DNA of 64,000 bases from Granulicatella elegans (GTDB lineage: Bacteria; Bacillota; Bacilli; Lactobacillales; Aerococcaceae), in NCBI RefSeq assembly GCF_020735385.1, contig NZ_CP085953.1:620001-684000 (forward strand). The letters are read 5' to 3'. Positions 19,853-27,400 of this stretch are shown here, one piece after another. Every line of letters begins with the position of its first letter. The first letter of the stretch is position 1. A program made the translations under genes and the position numbers. Under the pieces are notes generated by a model. The model searched no databases, was not told where the DNA came from, and saw nothing but the letters and a program-made list of their open reading frames with translations.

Positions 19853-21094
19853 ATGAAAGATTTTGAGTTCTGTTATAAGAAGTGCAAAGATTTTATGAAT
19901 ATATATGAAACTGAGATAGAAGAAATCAAGCACTTAAATTTTGAAAATATGACATTAATGGAGTGTGGAAATTTTTTAGAAGAAAGTTATGCTCTTTTGC
20001 AAAAGCTTGCTTATGATAGATTTAAGTATGCCTTATTTCCATCAGTATTAAATAGCAAGAAATTTACCAAAATAATAAAAAAAGTAAATAGCAATTACTC
20101 ATCGTTTGATTTTTATTGGGACTTAGATAATAAAACATCGGTGATTACAAATGATGTCTATACAATGGCTTGTGATATAAGAAAAAATGAAGCTTTAAAA
20201 AGAGCGATAATTTCCGGAGATAATTTTAAGGAATTATATAAAAAGTTTAATGATTTTAAGAATATATCAGATGAGTTTATGAAAGATAATGGCTTTAAAT
20301 CTGATTATAACTGTTATTGTTTATCTGCAAAAACATTTCTCGAAGATCCTGATAGGCTAACAAATATATTACGACCTATATTAAATGAAAATAGTAATGA
20401 AAGTAAAGATACAAAGGATTTTTCTAAGCTTATGGAGAGTATAGAGGGAATCTATGGTAAAAAGTATCAGGATATAGAAAAACAGATAAAATATTTTAGA
20501 TATTTTCATGTGGTTCGTGAAGAAAGTCAATATTTGTGGGAAACACTATTTTATTATGTAAGGAAGTGTGTTAAAAGAATTAACTTTATACTCTTGGGTG
20601 ATGAAAACATAGAAATAGGAGTGGCTAATCTTTTTCATAAAGAATTACTTAAAGCAATTAACAGAGGTAATTTAAATGAATCAGATAAGGAAAAAATAAA
20701 TAGGAGAAACGAAAAATTTCCTTTAGCAATGAAAGTATGGGAAGCTTCAAAGTTATTGATTTTTAAAACGGATGGTGATGTCTTAAAAGGAGTAAGCGGA
20801 AGCACTGGTATTGCAGTTGGAAAGGTGTGCCTGATAAATAGTCCCAAAGAATTTTATAAAATGAAAAAAGGAGATATATTAGTTTGTCATCTTACAGATC
20901 CTGAGTGGACTCCATTATTTAAGCTGGCAAGTGCTGTTGTGGCAGATACAGGTTCTGCTTTAAGCCATGCTGCAATTGTTGCAAGAGAATATAATATACC
21001 GGCAGTTCTTGGAGTTGGTTTTGCAACTACCAAATTCAAAGATGGAGATACCATACAAGTAGATGGTAATACCGGCGAGGTCATAGGTTGCTGA
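19853..21094 (+). CDS. PEP synthase / rifampicin phosphotransferase-like enzyme, C-terminal half (frameshifted)
   Basis: 413 residues: a helical linker region followed by the swivelling phosphohistidine domain with the signature GSALSHAAIVAREYNIPAVL and the usual ending FKDGDTIQVDGNTGEVIG. The catalytic histidine is present. The frame is the continuation of the 18621-19847 gene after the T-run frameshift; ATG 19853 has no Shine-Dalgarno, which argues against it being an independent gene. The gene ends 1 nt before the MATE start. If the frameshift is real, phosphotransfer between ATP and His domains would be lost unless the halves assemble; a sequencing error in the T run is the simplest alternative. 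Confidence 0.72.
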   Translation: MKDFEFCYKKCKDFMNIYETEIEEIKHLNFENMTLMECGNFLEESYALLQKLAYDRFKYALFPSVLNSKKFTKIIKKVNSNYSSFDFYWDLDNKTSVITNDVYTMACDIRKNEALKRAIISGDNFKELYKKFNDFKNISDEFMKDNGFKSDYNCYCLSAKTFLEDPDRLTNILRPILNENSNESKDTKDFSKLMESIEGIYGKKYQDIEKQIKYFRYFHVVREESQYLWETLFYYVRKCVKRINFILLGDENIEIGVANLFHKELLKAINRGNLNESDKEKINRRNEKFPLAMKVWEASKLLIFKTDGDVLKGVSGSTGIAVGKVCLINSPKEFYKMKKGDILVCHLTDPEWTPLFKLASAVVADTGSALSHAAIVAREYNIPAVLGVGFATTKFKDGDTIQVDGNTGEVIGC

Positions 21095-21095
21095 T

Positions 21096-22484
21096 ATGAA
21101 ATCAAAAAATCAAATAGATCAAAAAGAATTGAGAAGGCAAAAGATTTTAAGTGAACCGCTTTTACCTTTGATAGTAAAAATGTCTGTTCCAACAATTGTT
21201 GGTATGCTAATTATGGTTATTTATAATTTGACAGACACATTTTTTGTCGGACTTTTAAATGATAAATCGATGACAGCTGCTATTGGTGTTGTTTTTAGCT
21301 TCGTGAGTATTATTCAGGCTATTGGTTTTTGGTTTGGATATGGCAGTGGGAATATTATGTCTAAAAAACTTGGAGAACAAGATGAGGAAGAGGCAATAAT
21401 TATTTCTTCAATCGGAATAGTATTTTCTATTATAAGTGGATTTTTAATAGCTATAATGTCATGGATTTTTATATCTGACTTGACAAAGTTCATTGGTGGG
21501 AATGCTTCTGTTAACTTATTTAAATTTACTACTCAGTATTTAAAGGTGATTATAATAAGCGTTCCATTTAGTCTGTATTCAATTACTATTTATAATCAAT
21601 TACGACTTTGTGGAAATGTAAAAGATGGAATGATAGGTTTGCTTTTAGGAATGTTTAGCAATATGATTCTTGATCCTGTATTTATGTTTATATTCAAGTG
21701 TGGGTTTGTTGGAGCTGGATATGCAACTTTGACAGGTCAAATAATTGCGTGTATTGCACTTACTATGTTGGCAAAAGGAAATGGTAATATTCCTGTTTCT
21801 TTGAAAAATGTCAAATGTAGTAAAGAACGCATATACCATATTCTTGTAGGAGGAATGCCTAACTTTTCAAGGCAAGCAATTACAAGTGTTTCTCTCATTT
21901 TATTGAATAGAGTTGCAGCAAACTTTGGGGACAGTATTATTGCAGCTTTAACCGTTAGTTCAAGAATAGTTGCCATAGCTTATATGATTATGATTGGATG
22001 GGGGCAAGGGTTTCAACCTATTTGTGCAATGAATTATGGTGCAAAAAAATATGGCAGAGTTAGATCAGCATTTAATTTGACAGTTGTTGTTGGAACTATA
22101 TTTTTGATTATATCAGCAGTGGTGCTATATATTTTTTCGGAACATTTTGTTATTGCAATGTCTAAAGATAGTGAAGTTATTTCTATAGGAGTGCAAATAC
22201 TTAGAATGCAATGCATAACAATTCCATTGTTAGCCTATTATGCGATAAGTAGTATGTTGATGCAAAACATAGGTAAATATTTTTGGTCGTTGATAATTTC
22301 GATTTCAAGGCAAGGTATTTTCTACATCCCTCTTTTATATTTACTTACTAATTTATATGAGAAGTTTGGGATATATTTATTGCAACCTGTTTCTGATGTG
22401 TTGTCATTTGCTTTGGCTGTTATTGTTGTTTATAAAATAAAAAATGAACTAAAAAACGAGGGGAATATACGTTATATGAATTAG
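21096..22484 (+). CDS. MATE family multidrug efflux protein
   Basis: A 462-residue membrane protein with about twelve hydrophobic segments. Both MATE halves are recognisable: LPLIVKMSVPTIVGMLIMVIY and DTFFVGLLND at the N-terminus, and GWGQGFQPICAMNYGAKKYGR opening the second half, the typical MATE signature. It exports cationic drugs or other toxic compounds using a Na+ or H+ gradient. It directly follows the PEP-synthase-like gene and is the last gene of the TetR operon. A paralogue of the same family closes the cargo operon of the right-hand element (39030-40394). Confidence 0.88.
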   Translation: MKSKNQIDQKELRRQKILSEPLLPLIVKMSVPTIVGMLIMVIYNLTDTFFVGLLNDKSMTAAIGVVFSFVSIIQAIGFWFGYGSGNIMSKKLGEQDEEEAIIISSIGIVFSIISGFLIAIMSWIFISDLTKFIGGNASVNLFKFTTQYLKVIIISVPFSLYSITIYNQLRLCGNVKDGMIGLLLGMFSNMILDPVFMFIFKCGFVGAGYATLTGQIIACIALTMLAKGNGNIPVSLKNVKCSKERIYHILVGGMPNFSRQAITSVSLILLNRVAANFGDSIIAALTVSSRIVAIAYMIMIGWGQGFQPICAMNYGAKKYGRVRSAFNLTVVVGTIFLIISAVVLYIFSEHFVIAMSKDSEVISIGVQILRMQCITIPLLAYYAISSMLMQNIGKYFWSLIISISRQGIFYIPLLYLLTNLYEKFGIYLLQPVSDVLSFALAVIVVYKIKNELKNEGNIRYMN

Positions 22485-22633
22485 CAACAGGTTGAATAGT
22501 TGGAGGAAATTACTATGTATTATTTTAGGTCTAATGTTTATATAGAAAAAAATCACAGACCTTTTTGATATTAGTAATTACCATAAAAAATCAAATTTAA
22601 AGTATAGAGAAAGAGCAGTATTCTTTCATTTCA

Positions 22634-22674
22634 GAGGACTTCTTATGCCTATGTGCAGAAGTCCTCCTTTTTTT
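22634..22674 (+). terminator. Intrinsic terminator after the MATE operon
   Basis: Stem GAGGACTTC/GAAGTCCTC followed by C and seven T. Its homologue occurs at 40550-40590 in the same position relative to the second sigma-like gene. Bases 22485-22633 before it hold no gene I trust. Confidence 0.8.
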
Positions 22675-22717
22675 GCCTGAAAACAAGCAGACAAAAAAAG
22701 AAATGGAGGAAGCATAT

Positions 22718-23128
22718 ATGCCAAAAGAATATTACCTTTATGTCAGAGGGCAAAAGGTCAAAGTCAGCGAGCAGATATACAAAGTCTACTGGCGAGAAAG
22801 AGAACACGAGAAGTATTTAGAGCAGGTGGACAGAAAAAACCACTTGCTCTTTTTTTCATCATTGGATCACGATGGACACTTTGTAGATAATATTGTTGAT
22901 GAAAGTGTAGATGTAGAAAAGATTGTTGAAACACAGATGATGATTGAAGCAGTCAGAAATGCTATATCAAGGCTCAATGCAGAAGAAAGAGATATTATTG
23001 AACGCTTGTATTTCAATGATGAAACGGTTCGCTCAGTGGCAAAGCTAAAAAGTATTACACATCCGGCTTTAATCAAAAGAAGAAACAAAATTCTTGAAAA
23101 GCTGAAAAAATTCATCAAAGAACTTTAG
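22718..23128 (+). CDS. Sigma-70-like ICE regulator (copy A)
   Basis: A 136-residue protein of the ICE-borne sigma-70-like family. The N-terminus starts PKEYYLYVRGQKVKVSEQIY; the C-terminus is a region-4-like helix-turn-helix, LNAEERDIIERLYFNDETV ... SITHPALIKRRNKILEKLK. ATG 22718 was chosen because GGAGGA precedes it; an upstream extension to 22673 lacks a ribosome site. It lies between the cargo operon and the recombinase and has a close paralogue at 40633-41043, so a role in switching on excision or transfer genes is reasonable but inferred. Confidence 0.8.
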   Translation: MPKEYYLYVRGQKVKVSEQIYKVYWREREHEKYLEQVDRKNHLLFFSSLDHDGHFVDNIVDESVDVEKIVETQMMIEAVRNAISRLNAEERDIIERLYFNDETVRSVAKLKSITHPALIKRRNKILEKLKKFIKEL

Positions 23129-23141
23129 AAGTTCGGTAACC

Positions 23142-23192
23142 AAAGGGGTCAAATTTTCCTTATGTAAAGTGAAGGGGAGTTTGACCTCCTTT
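23142..23192 (+). other. Conserved stem-loop after sigma-like gene A
   Basis: Arms AAAGGGGTCAAA and TTTGACCTCCTTT enclose a loop containing TTTTCCTTATGTAAAGTGAA. The counterpart at 41056-41104 keeps the pairing with changed bases (AAAGAGGGCAAA / TTTTGTCCTCTTT) and a nearly identical loop, which suggests a selected RNA structure or a regulated terminator. Confidence 0.6.
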
Positions 23193-23269
23193 ACTTTCTT
23201 GAATAAGAGATAGCCTGCTTATGGCAAATAGGAAAATGTAAAGAAAACAATCCCTTTCAAATATTGATC

Positions 23270-23559
23270 TTTGACAACTGAATAGACCAAGGTAGGACTT
23301 TATCTACTTGTGGAGAATTATGACTTACGCCATGACCTTTCTGCTGAAAGCAATTTCGGTTCTATGAATACTGGGTTAGCCAAGGATACAAGAAAGTGAG
23401 CGATAAATAAGAATACATAAAAAACAGAGGTGGCAATCTGTTCGGTGATACAAGTAGTGATAATGATACTTCAATAGTTTAAGCCGGCTCGTCTTAATAA
23501 GGGGCGGAGGTGAGATTCCTATGTTGCTGCCAAGCACCTACCAATGTCAAAAAACTTAA
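23270..23559 (+). promoter_or_regulatory. Conserved leader RNA candidate upstream of serine recombinase (copy A)
   Basis: About 290 nt without a long gene but strongly alike to 41140-41430 in the other half: shared blocks GAATAGACCAAG, TTTCTGCTGA, GAGCGATAA, GATAATGATACTTC, AAGCCGGCTC and GGCGGAGGTGAGATTCCTAT. Both copies end at a ribosome site and a tiny ORF. Conservation in the same position before two unrelated recombinases implies a regulatory RNA or attenuator controlling excision. I do not recognise it as a named RNA family. Confidence 0.55.
23521..23559 (+). CDS. Leader peptide candidate (12 residues)
   Basis: ATG 23521 with GGAGGTG at 23506-23512 encodes MLLPSTYQCQKT and stops. The other copy at 41393 encodes MLLIQCTCQCQKT plus five residues; the start MLL, the QCQKT motif and the ribosome site are conserved while the middle differs. 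This pattern fits a translated leader peptide that couples ribosome movement to downstream expression. Confidence 0.5.
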   Translation: MLLPSTYQCQKT

Positions 23560-23587
23560 AAATGAATTTTAACAAGGAGGGTTTCGA

Positions 23588-23734
23588 ATGAATAACGAAT
23601 TACTAAAATATAGCCTCCAATTATCTATGCTATCTATTTTGCTTTCCAAACATTTACTAAATGATATTGAATATAGGAAGATAAAGTTAAAACTGATGAA
23701 AAAGTACAACATTTCAACAGAATTATATTTATAA
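23588..23734 (+). CDS. Small ICE protein preceding the recombinase (48 residues)
   Basis: Encodes a 48-residue protein beginning MNNELLKYSLQLSMLSILL and ending KLKLMKKYNISTELYL. AAGGAGGG lies at 23574-23581, 6 nt before ATG. The sequence has a hydrophobic amphipathic first half and a basic second half, resembling the C-terminal SHOCT-like short helices found in small ICE proteins beside recombinases. It sits 63 nt before the recombinase start and is co-oriented with it. No function can be assigned from sequence; a recombination directionality role is one possibility. Confidence 0.6.
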   Translation: MNNELLKYSLQLSMLSILLSKHLLNDIEYRKIKLKLMKKYNISTELYL

Positions 23735-23796
23735 TGTTTTGCAAGTGTGGTATAATAAGACTGCATAGAAAGATACAAAAAAAGGAGGCGGATGCA

Positions 23797-25716
23797 GTGA
23801 AGAAAGAAGTAAAAGTTATTAAAGGTGATACCACACTGAAAAGAACTGCATCAGGCTGTGTTGAACGCTCAATAAAGAGAGTGGCAGCTTATTGCAGAGT
23901 TAGTACGGATACCGAAGATCAGATTAACAGCTATAATTCTCAGGTAGAGCACTACACAGAATTTATACAGAAGAATAACGAGTGGACTCTTGCCGGAATA
24001 TATGCTGACGAAGCGATAACAGGAACACAGGTTGATCGAAGAATTGACTTTCAAAGGTTGATAAATGACTGTATGAATGGCGATATAGATATGATAATTA
24101 CAAAGTCTATATCAAGATTTGCGAGAAATACATTAGATACCTTAAAGTATGTAAGAAAGCTGAAAGAATTTAATGTTGCAGTCTTTTTTGAAGAAGAAAA
24201 CATAAACACCTTAACAATGGACGGTGAGTTGCTTTTAACAATTTTAAGTTCAGTTGCTCAACAGGAAGTAGAGAACATTTCAGCCAATGTCAAAAAAGGT
24301 TTGAGAATGAAGATGGAAAGAGGAGAAATGGTCGGCTTTCAAGGGTGTTTAGGCTATGACTATGATCCGGAAACCAAAAGTATTTCTATCAATGAAAAAG
24401 AAGCTGAGATTGTAAGATATATTTTCAGAAGATACATTGAAGGTGTTGGCGGTATGGTAATTTCCAGAGAACTGGAAGAACAAGGATATTTATCGCCAAG
24501 AGGAAATAAAAGATGGACTGAAACAACTGTTTTAGGAATCATAAAAAACGAAAAATATAAAGGGGATCTTATGATGGGAAAGACCTATACGGTTGATCCT
24601 ATTTCAAAGAGAAGATTGGACAATTATGGAGAACAGGATAAGTTTTATATAGAAAACCATCACGAGCCAATCATTTCAGAAGAAGATTTTGAAAAAGCTC
24701 AAGGTATTAGATTGAGAAGGTCAAAAAACAGAAATACTGTTGCCAATAATGGTGGTAAAAGAGAAAAGTATTCAAGAAAATATGCTTTTAGCAGTATGCT
24801 TGAATGTGGATTTTGCGGTCATAATCTTTCAAGAAGAAATTGGCATTCGAGTTCAGAATACACAAAAGTTATATGGCAGTGTGTCAATGCCACTAAAAAC
24901 GGAAAGAAGTATTGTCCGCATAGTAAAGGGATTGAAGAAGAAGCCATAGAAAAAGCATTTATGGAAAGCTATCGTCAGGTATGCCATAATAATGTGGAAA
25001 TTACCAATGAATTCCTTAAAACTGTGGAAGAAGAATTGAAAGACAACAGTTTAGCTAAAGATCTGAAGAAGATTACAAATCAACTTGATAAGGTGCTAAA
25101 GAAAGAAAAGGATCTTGTTGAGTTAAGGCTGAATGAGTCAATCAGCATGGATATATATCAGGACAAGTATAATGAAATAGCCATTAGCAAAGAGAAATTA
25201 CTTGCAGAAAAAAGGACTTTAGAAGTAACACTTACTGATGAAAAAGCATTGAAGAAAAGGCTTGAGGGTTTTAAAAAATTACTTGAATCCAATAAATACC
25301 TTGAGGAATTTGATAGAGCTGTATTTGAAAGTATAGTAGATAAAATCATCATTGGAGGAACTAACGATGAAGGAGAAATTGATCCTGCAATGATTACTAT
25401 CATATATAAGACAGGGAAAAAGGATTCTCAGGACGGAAGATTATTTAAGAGTAGAAGAAAAAATGCTAAGGAAGTTGATGAGAAAACTGATAACAAATTG
25501 TATCCTCAATCAAGCGACGAGGTTAATAATTTGTGTTCCTATCCTATTGACAACACATGTCGAAGCTATAGCGTTGATACAAAAGATGTAAATTTAGAAA
25601 TCCTGCATTTTAAGCAGTTTTATAAGCATTTTGTATTTGAAAAAGACGAAGAAGGATATGTCAAAAAGACTCAAAAAAACTATATGGACGTGAGAGTTGT
25701 TTTGAGACTAGTATGA
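23797..25716 (+). CDS. Large serine recombinase (site-specific integrase/excisionase)
   Basis: A 639-residue large serine recombinase. The N-terminal resolvase domain opens with RVAAYCRVSTDTEDQ (nucleophile Ser in YCRVS) and has GIYADEAITGTQ and SISRFARN; a recombinase domain follows (GCLGYDYDPETKSISIN); then a zinc ribbon (CGFCGHNLSRRNWHS ... CVN ... YCPH) and a coiled coil. Such TndX/TnpX-like enzymes integrate and excise conjugative transposons without host factors. GTG 23797 is preferred because AAGGAGG ends 8 nt upstream; the open frame reaches back to 23734 without a ribosome site. It ends the left-hand element, whose attachment site should lie close to one of its ends. The C-terminal 60 residues are less typical. 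Confidence 0.93.
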   Translation: MKKEVKVIKGDTTLKRTASGCVERSIKRVAAYCRVSTDTEDQINSYNSQVEHYTEFIQKNNEWTLAGIYADEAITGTQVDRRIDFQRLINDCMNGDIDMIITKSISRFARNTLDTLKYVRKLKEFNVAVFFEEENINTLTMDGELLLTILSSVAQQEVENISANVKKGLRMKMERGEMVGFQGCLGYDYDPETKSISINEKEAEIVRYIFRRYIEGVGGMVISRELEEQGYLSPRGNKRWTETTVLGIIKNEKYKGDLMMGKTYTVDPISKRRLDNYGEQDKFYIENHHEPIISEEDFEKAQGIRLRRSKNRNTVANNGGKREKYSRKYAFSSMLECGFCGHNLSRRNWHSSSEYTKVIWQCVNATKNGKKYCPHSKGIEEEAIEKAFMESYRQVCHNNVEITNEFLKTVEEELKDNSLAKDLKKITNQLDKVLKKEKDLVELRLNESISMDIYQDKYNEIAISKEKLLAEKRTLEVTLTDEKALKKRLEGFKKLLESNKYLEEFDRAVFESIVDKIIIGGTNDEGEIDPAMITIIYKTGKKDSQDGRLFKSRRKNAKEVDEKTDNKLYPQSSDEVNNLCSYPIDNTCRSYSVDTKDVNLEILHFKQFYKHFVFEKDEEGYVKKTQKNYMDVRVVLRLV

Positions 25717-25759
25717 GGAAACACAAAAAATATAATTAACTCATTTTGTACTTTCTACA

Positions 25760-25788
25760 AGAGTAGCATAAAAAGCTGCTCTTTTTTT
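25760..25788 (+). terminator. Intrinsic terminator after serine recombinase
   Basis: GAGTAGC/GCTGCTC stem followed by seven T. It isolates the AbiE operon from recombinase transcripts. Confidence 0.75.
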
Positions 25789-25848
25789 ATTGAAGGGAGT
25801 AAGGATTCGTTACATCCTTTTCAAAATATAAAACAATCACAAGCCAAC

Positions 25849-25884
25849 TTTACATATTCGCTTTTATAACATATAATAAAAGCG
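25849..25884 (+). promoter_or_regulatory. AbiE promoter with palindromic operator
   Basis: TTTACA (25849-25854), 17 bp, TATAAT (25872-25877). A perfect inverted repeat with arms CGCTTTTAT and ATAAAAGCG (25859-25884, 8-bp spacer) covers the -10. AbiEi antitoxins are known to bind inverted repeats in their own promoters, so this is the expected autoregulatory operator. Confidence 0.75.
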
Positions 25885-25904
25885 TAAACGAGAGGAGGTG
25901 GACT

Positions 25905-26492
25905 ATGAATACACTTAAAGAATATATACAAGAAAATTTAGTAATAACTAATAAAGAAGCAGAAGAACTTGGATATAGTAGGCATAATTTATCAGAATTA
26001 ACAAAAATCGGACAATTAGAAAGATTAAGACCAGGACTATATCAATTAAAAGGAAAAGTAATAGACGATTTTGTTTTAATATCATCTAATAGCAATCGAA
26101 TTATATTTTCCCATCAAACAGCCCTATACCTCCACGACCTATCCGATAGGACTCCAAATGTATTTCACATATCTGTGCCCCAAGGCTATAATGCAAGCCA
26201 TATCAAAAAAAGATATGAGGATCTACAAGTTCACTATGTAAAAAAAGACTTATACGAAATAGGAAAGACAGAAATAAAATCACCACAAGGCAACCTTATT
26301 CCAGTTTACGATATAGATCGAACAATTTGCGATATCATAATAGACAGAGAAAAAATAGATAAGCAAATTTTTACAGAAGCAATAAAAAGATATTTTAAAT
26401 CACCAAATAAAAATCTAAGGCGACTCATAAAATACAGTAGACTATTTAAAATAGAAGATGAAATTAGAAAATACATGGAGGTATTATCGTGA
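25905..26492 (+). CDS. abiEi: AbiEi family antitoxin / transcriptional repressor
   Basis: A 195-residue protein with the N-terminal winged-helix AbiEi domain (TNKEAEELGYSRHNLSELTK, GQLERLRPGLYQLKG) and a C-terminal domain with the family-like DYDIDRTICDIIID-type segment (YDIDRTICDIIIDRE). It represses its operon and counteracts the AbiEii nucleotidyltransferase in a type IV toxin-antitoxin abortive-infection system. A strong AGAGGAGGTG site precedes ATG. Its stop overlaps the toxin start (GTGA), and a palindromic operator lies over the promoter. The family assignment is secure. Confidence 0.9.
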   Translation: MNTLKEYIQENLVITNKEAEELGYSRHNLSELTKIGQLERLRPGLYQLKGKVIDDFVLISSNSNRIIFSHQTALYLHDLSDRTPNVFHISVPQGYNASHIKKRYEDLQVHYVKKDLYEIGKTEIKSPQGNLIPVYDIDRTICDIIIDREKIDKQIFTEAIKRYFKSPNKNLRRLIKYSRLFKIEDEIRKYMEVLS

Positions 26493-27325
26493 TTAATATC
26501 GAGAGTATAAAGGGTAAGATAAGAAGTTTAGCAGAGAAGAAAAATCTGAAGTCGCAAGAAGTTCTGCAAATATATTTCTTCGAAAGATTTTTAGACAGAC
26601 TATCTAAATCATCATACAAAAGTAATTTTGTAATAAAGGGGGGATTCCTTATATCATCCTTAATCGGCATTGAAAATAGAACAACCATGGACATGGATAC
26701 AACCATTAAAGGCATAGCTCTAAAAGAAGAAAAAATAAAAGAAATTGTAGAGGAAATTATAAATATCAATGTAGATGATGGAATAAGATTTGAAATAAAA
26801 GACATCAGTTATATAAGAGATGAAGACGAGTACGAGAATTTTAGAATATCACTAATGGCAAATGTTGGTAAAACTAAAAATCCAATGAAACTAGACCTAA
26901 CAACAGGAGATGCAATAACACCAAGGGAAATAGAATATACTTATCCCTGTATCTTTAGCAAAGAAGCTATAAAAATAATGGCATATCCATTAGAAACAAT
27001 TTTAGCTGAAAAATATGAAACCATAATCAGAAGAAATATAACAACAACACGAATGAGAGACTTCTACGACCTATACACCCTCTATAAGTTAAAAAAAGAT
27101 GAGATAAACTATAAAATTTTAAAAGAAGCAATAGAGAGAACCTCAAACAAAAGAGGAAGTCAGGAGATAATTAAAGACTATGAGGAAATAATCGAGGAAA
27201 TAAAAGAAGATTCATACCTAAGATCTTTGTGGGAAGTATATTGCAGTGAAAATAAGTATATTGAAGATCTGACCTTTGATAAAGTTGTTGATGTAGTGAG
27301 AATTGTCTCGGAAACAACAAGTTGA
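26489..27325 (+). CDS. abiEii: AbiEii nucleotidyltransferase toxin
   Basis: A 278-residue protein of the AbiEii/AbiGii DNA polymerase beta-like nucleotidyltransferase family. The motif VIKGGFLISSL followed by RTTMDMDTTI gives the G-G and D-x-D metal-binding pattern; MAYPLETILAEKYETI and RMRDFYDLYTL are further conserved segments. It is thought to block growth of phage-infected cells by modifying tRNA or another nucleotide-binding target. Initiation is at GTG 26489, overlapping the antitoxin stop by 4 nt, as usual for this pair. The Gabija-like genes start 75 nt further on. Confidence 0.9.
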   Translation: MINIESIKGKIRSLAEKKNLKSQEVLQIYFFERFLDRLSKSSYKSNFVIKGGFLISSLIGIENRTTMDMDTTIKGIALKEEKIKEIVEEIININVDDGIRFEIKDISYIRDEDEYENFRISLMANVGKTKNPMKLDLTTGDAITPREIEYTYPCIFSKEAIKIMAYPLETILAEKYETIIRRNITTTRMRDFYDLYTLYKLKKDEINYKILKEAIERTSNKRGSQEIIKDYEEIIEEIKEDSYLRSLWEVYCSENKYIEDLTFDKVVDVVRIVSETTS

Positions 27326-27400
27326 TGTAAGTAGACAAAGGATTTTAGGAAAATAAATATAAAAAAAAGTTTGATGTAGAAGGTAAAAAGGAGTATTAAA

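Noticed and set aside
22515-22568. 17-codon ORF with a GGAGGA ribosome site after the MATE gene
   Set aside because: No counterpart in the second module and no conserved sequence; could be a leader peptide but support is too thin.
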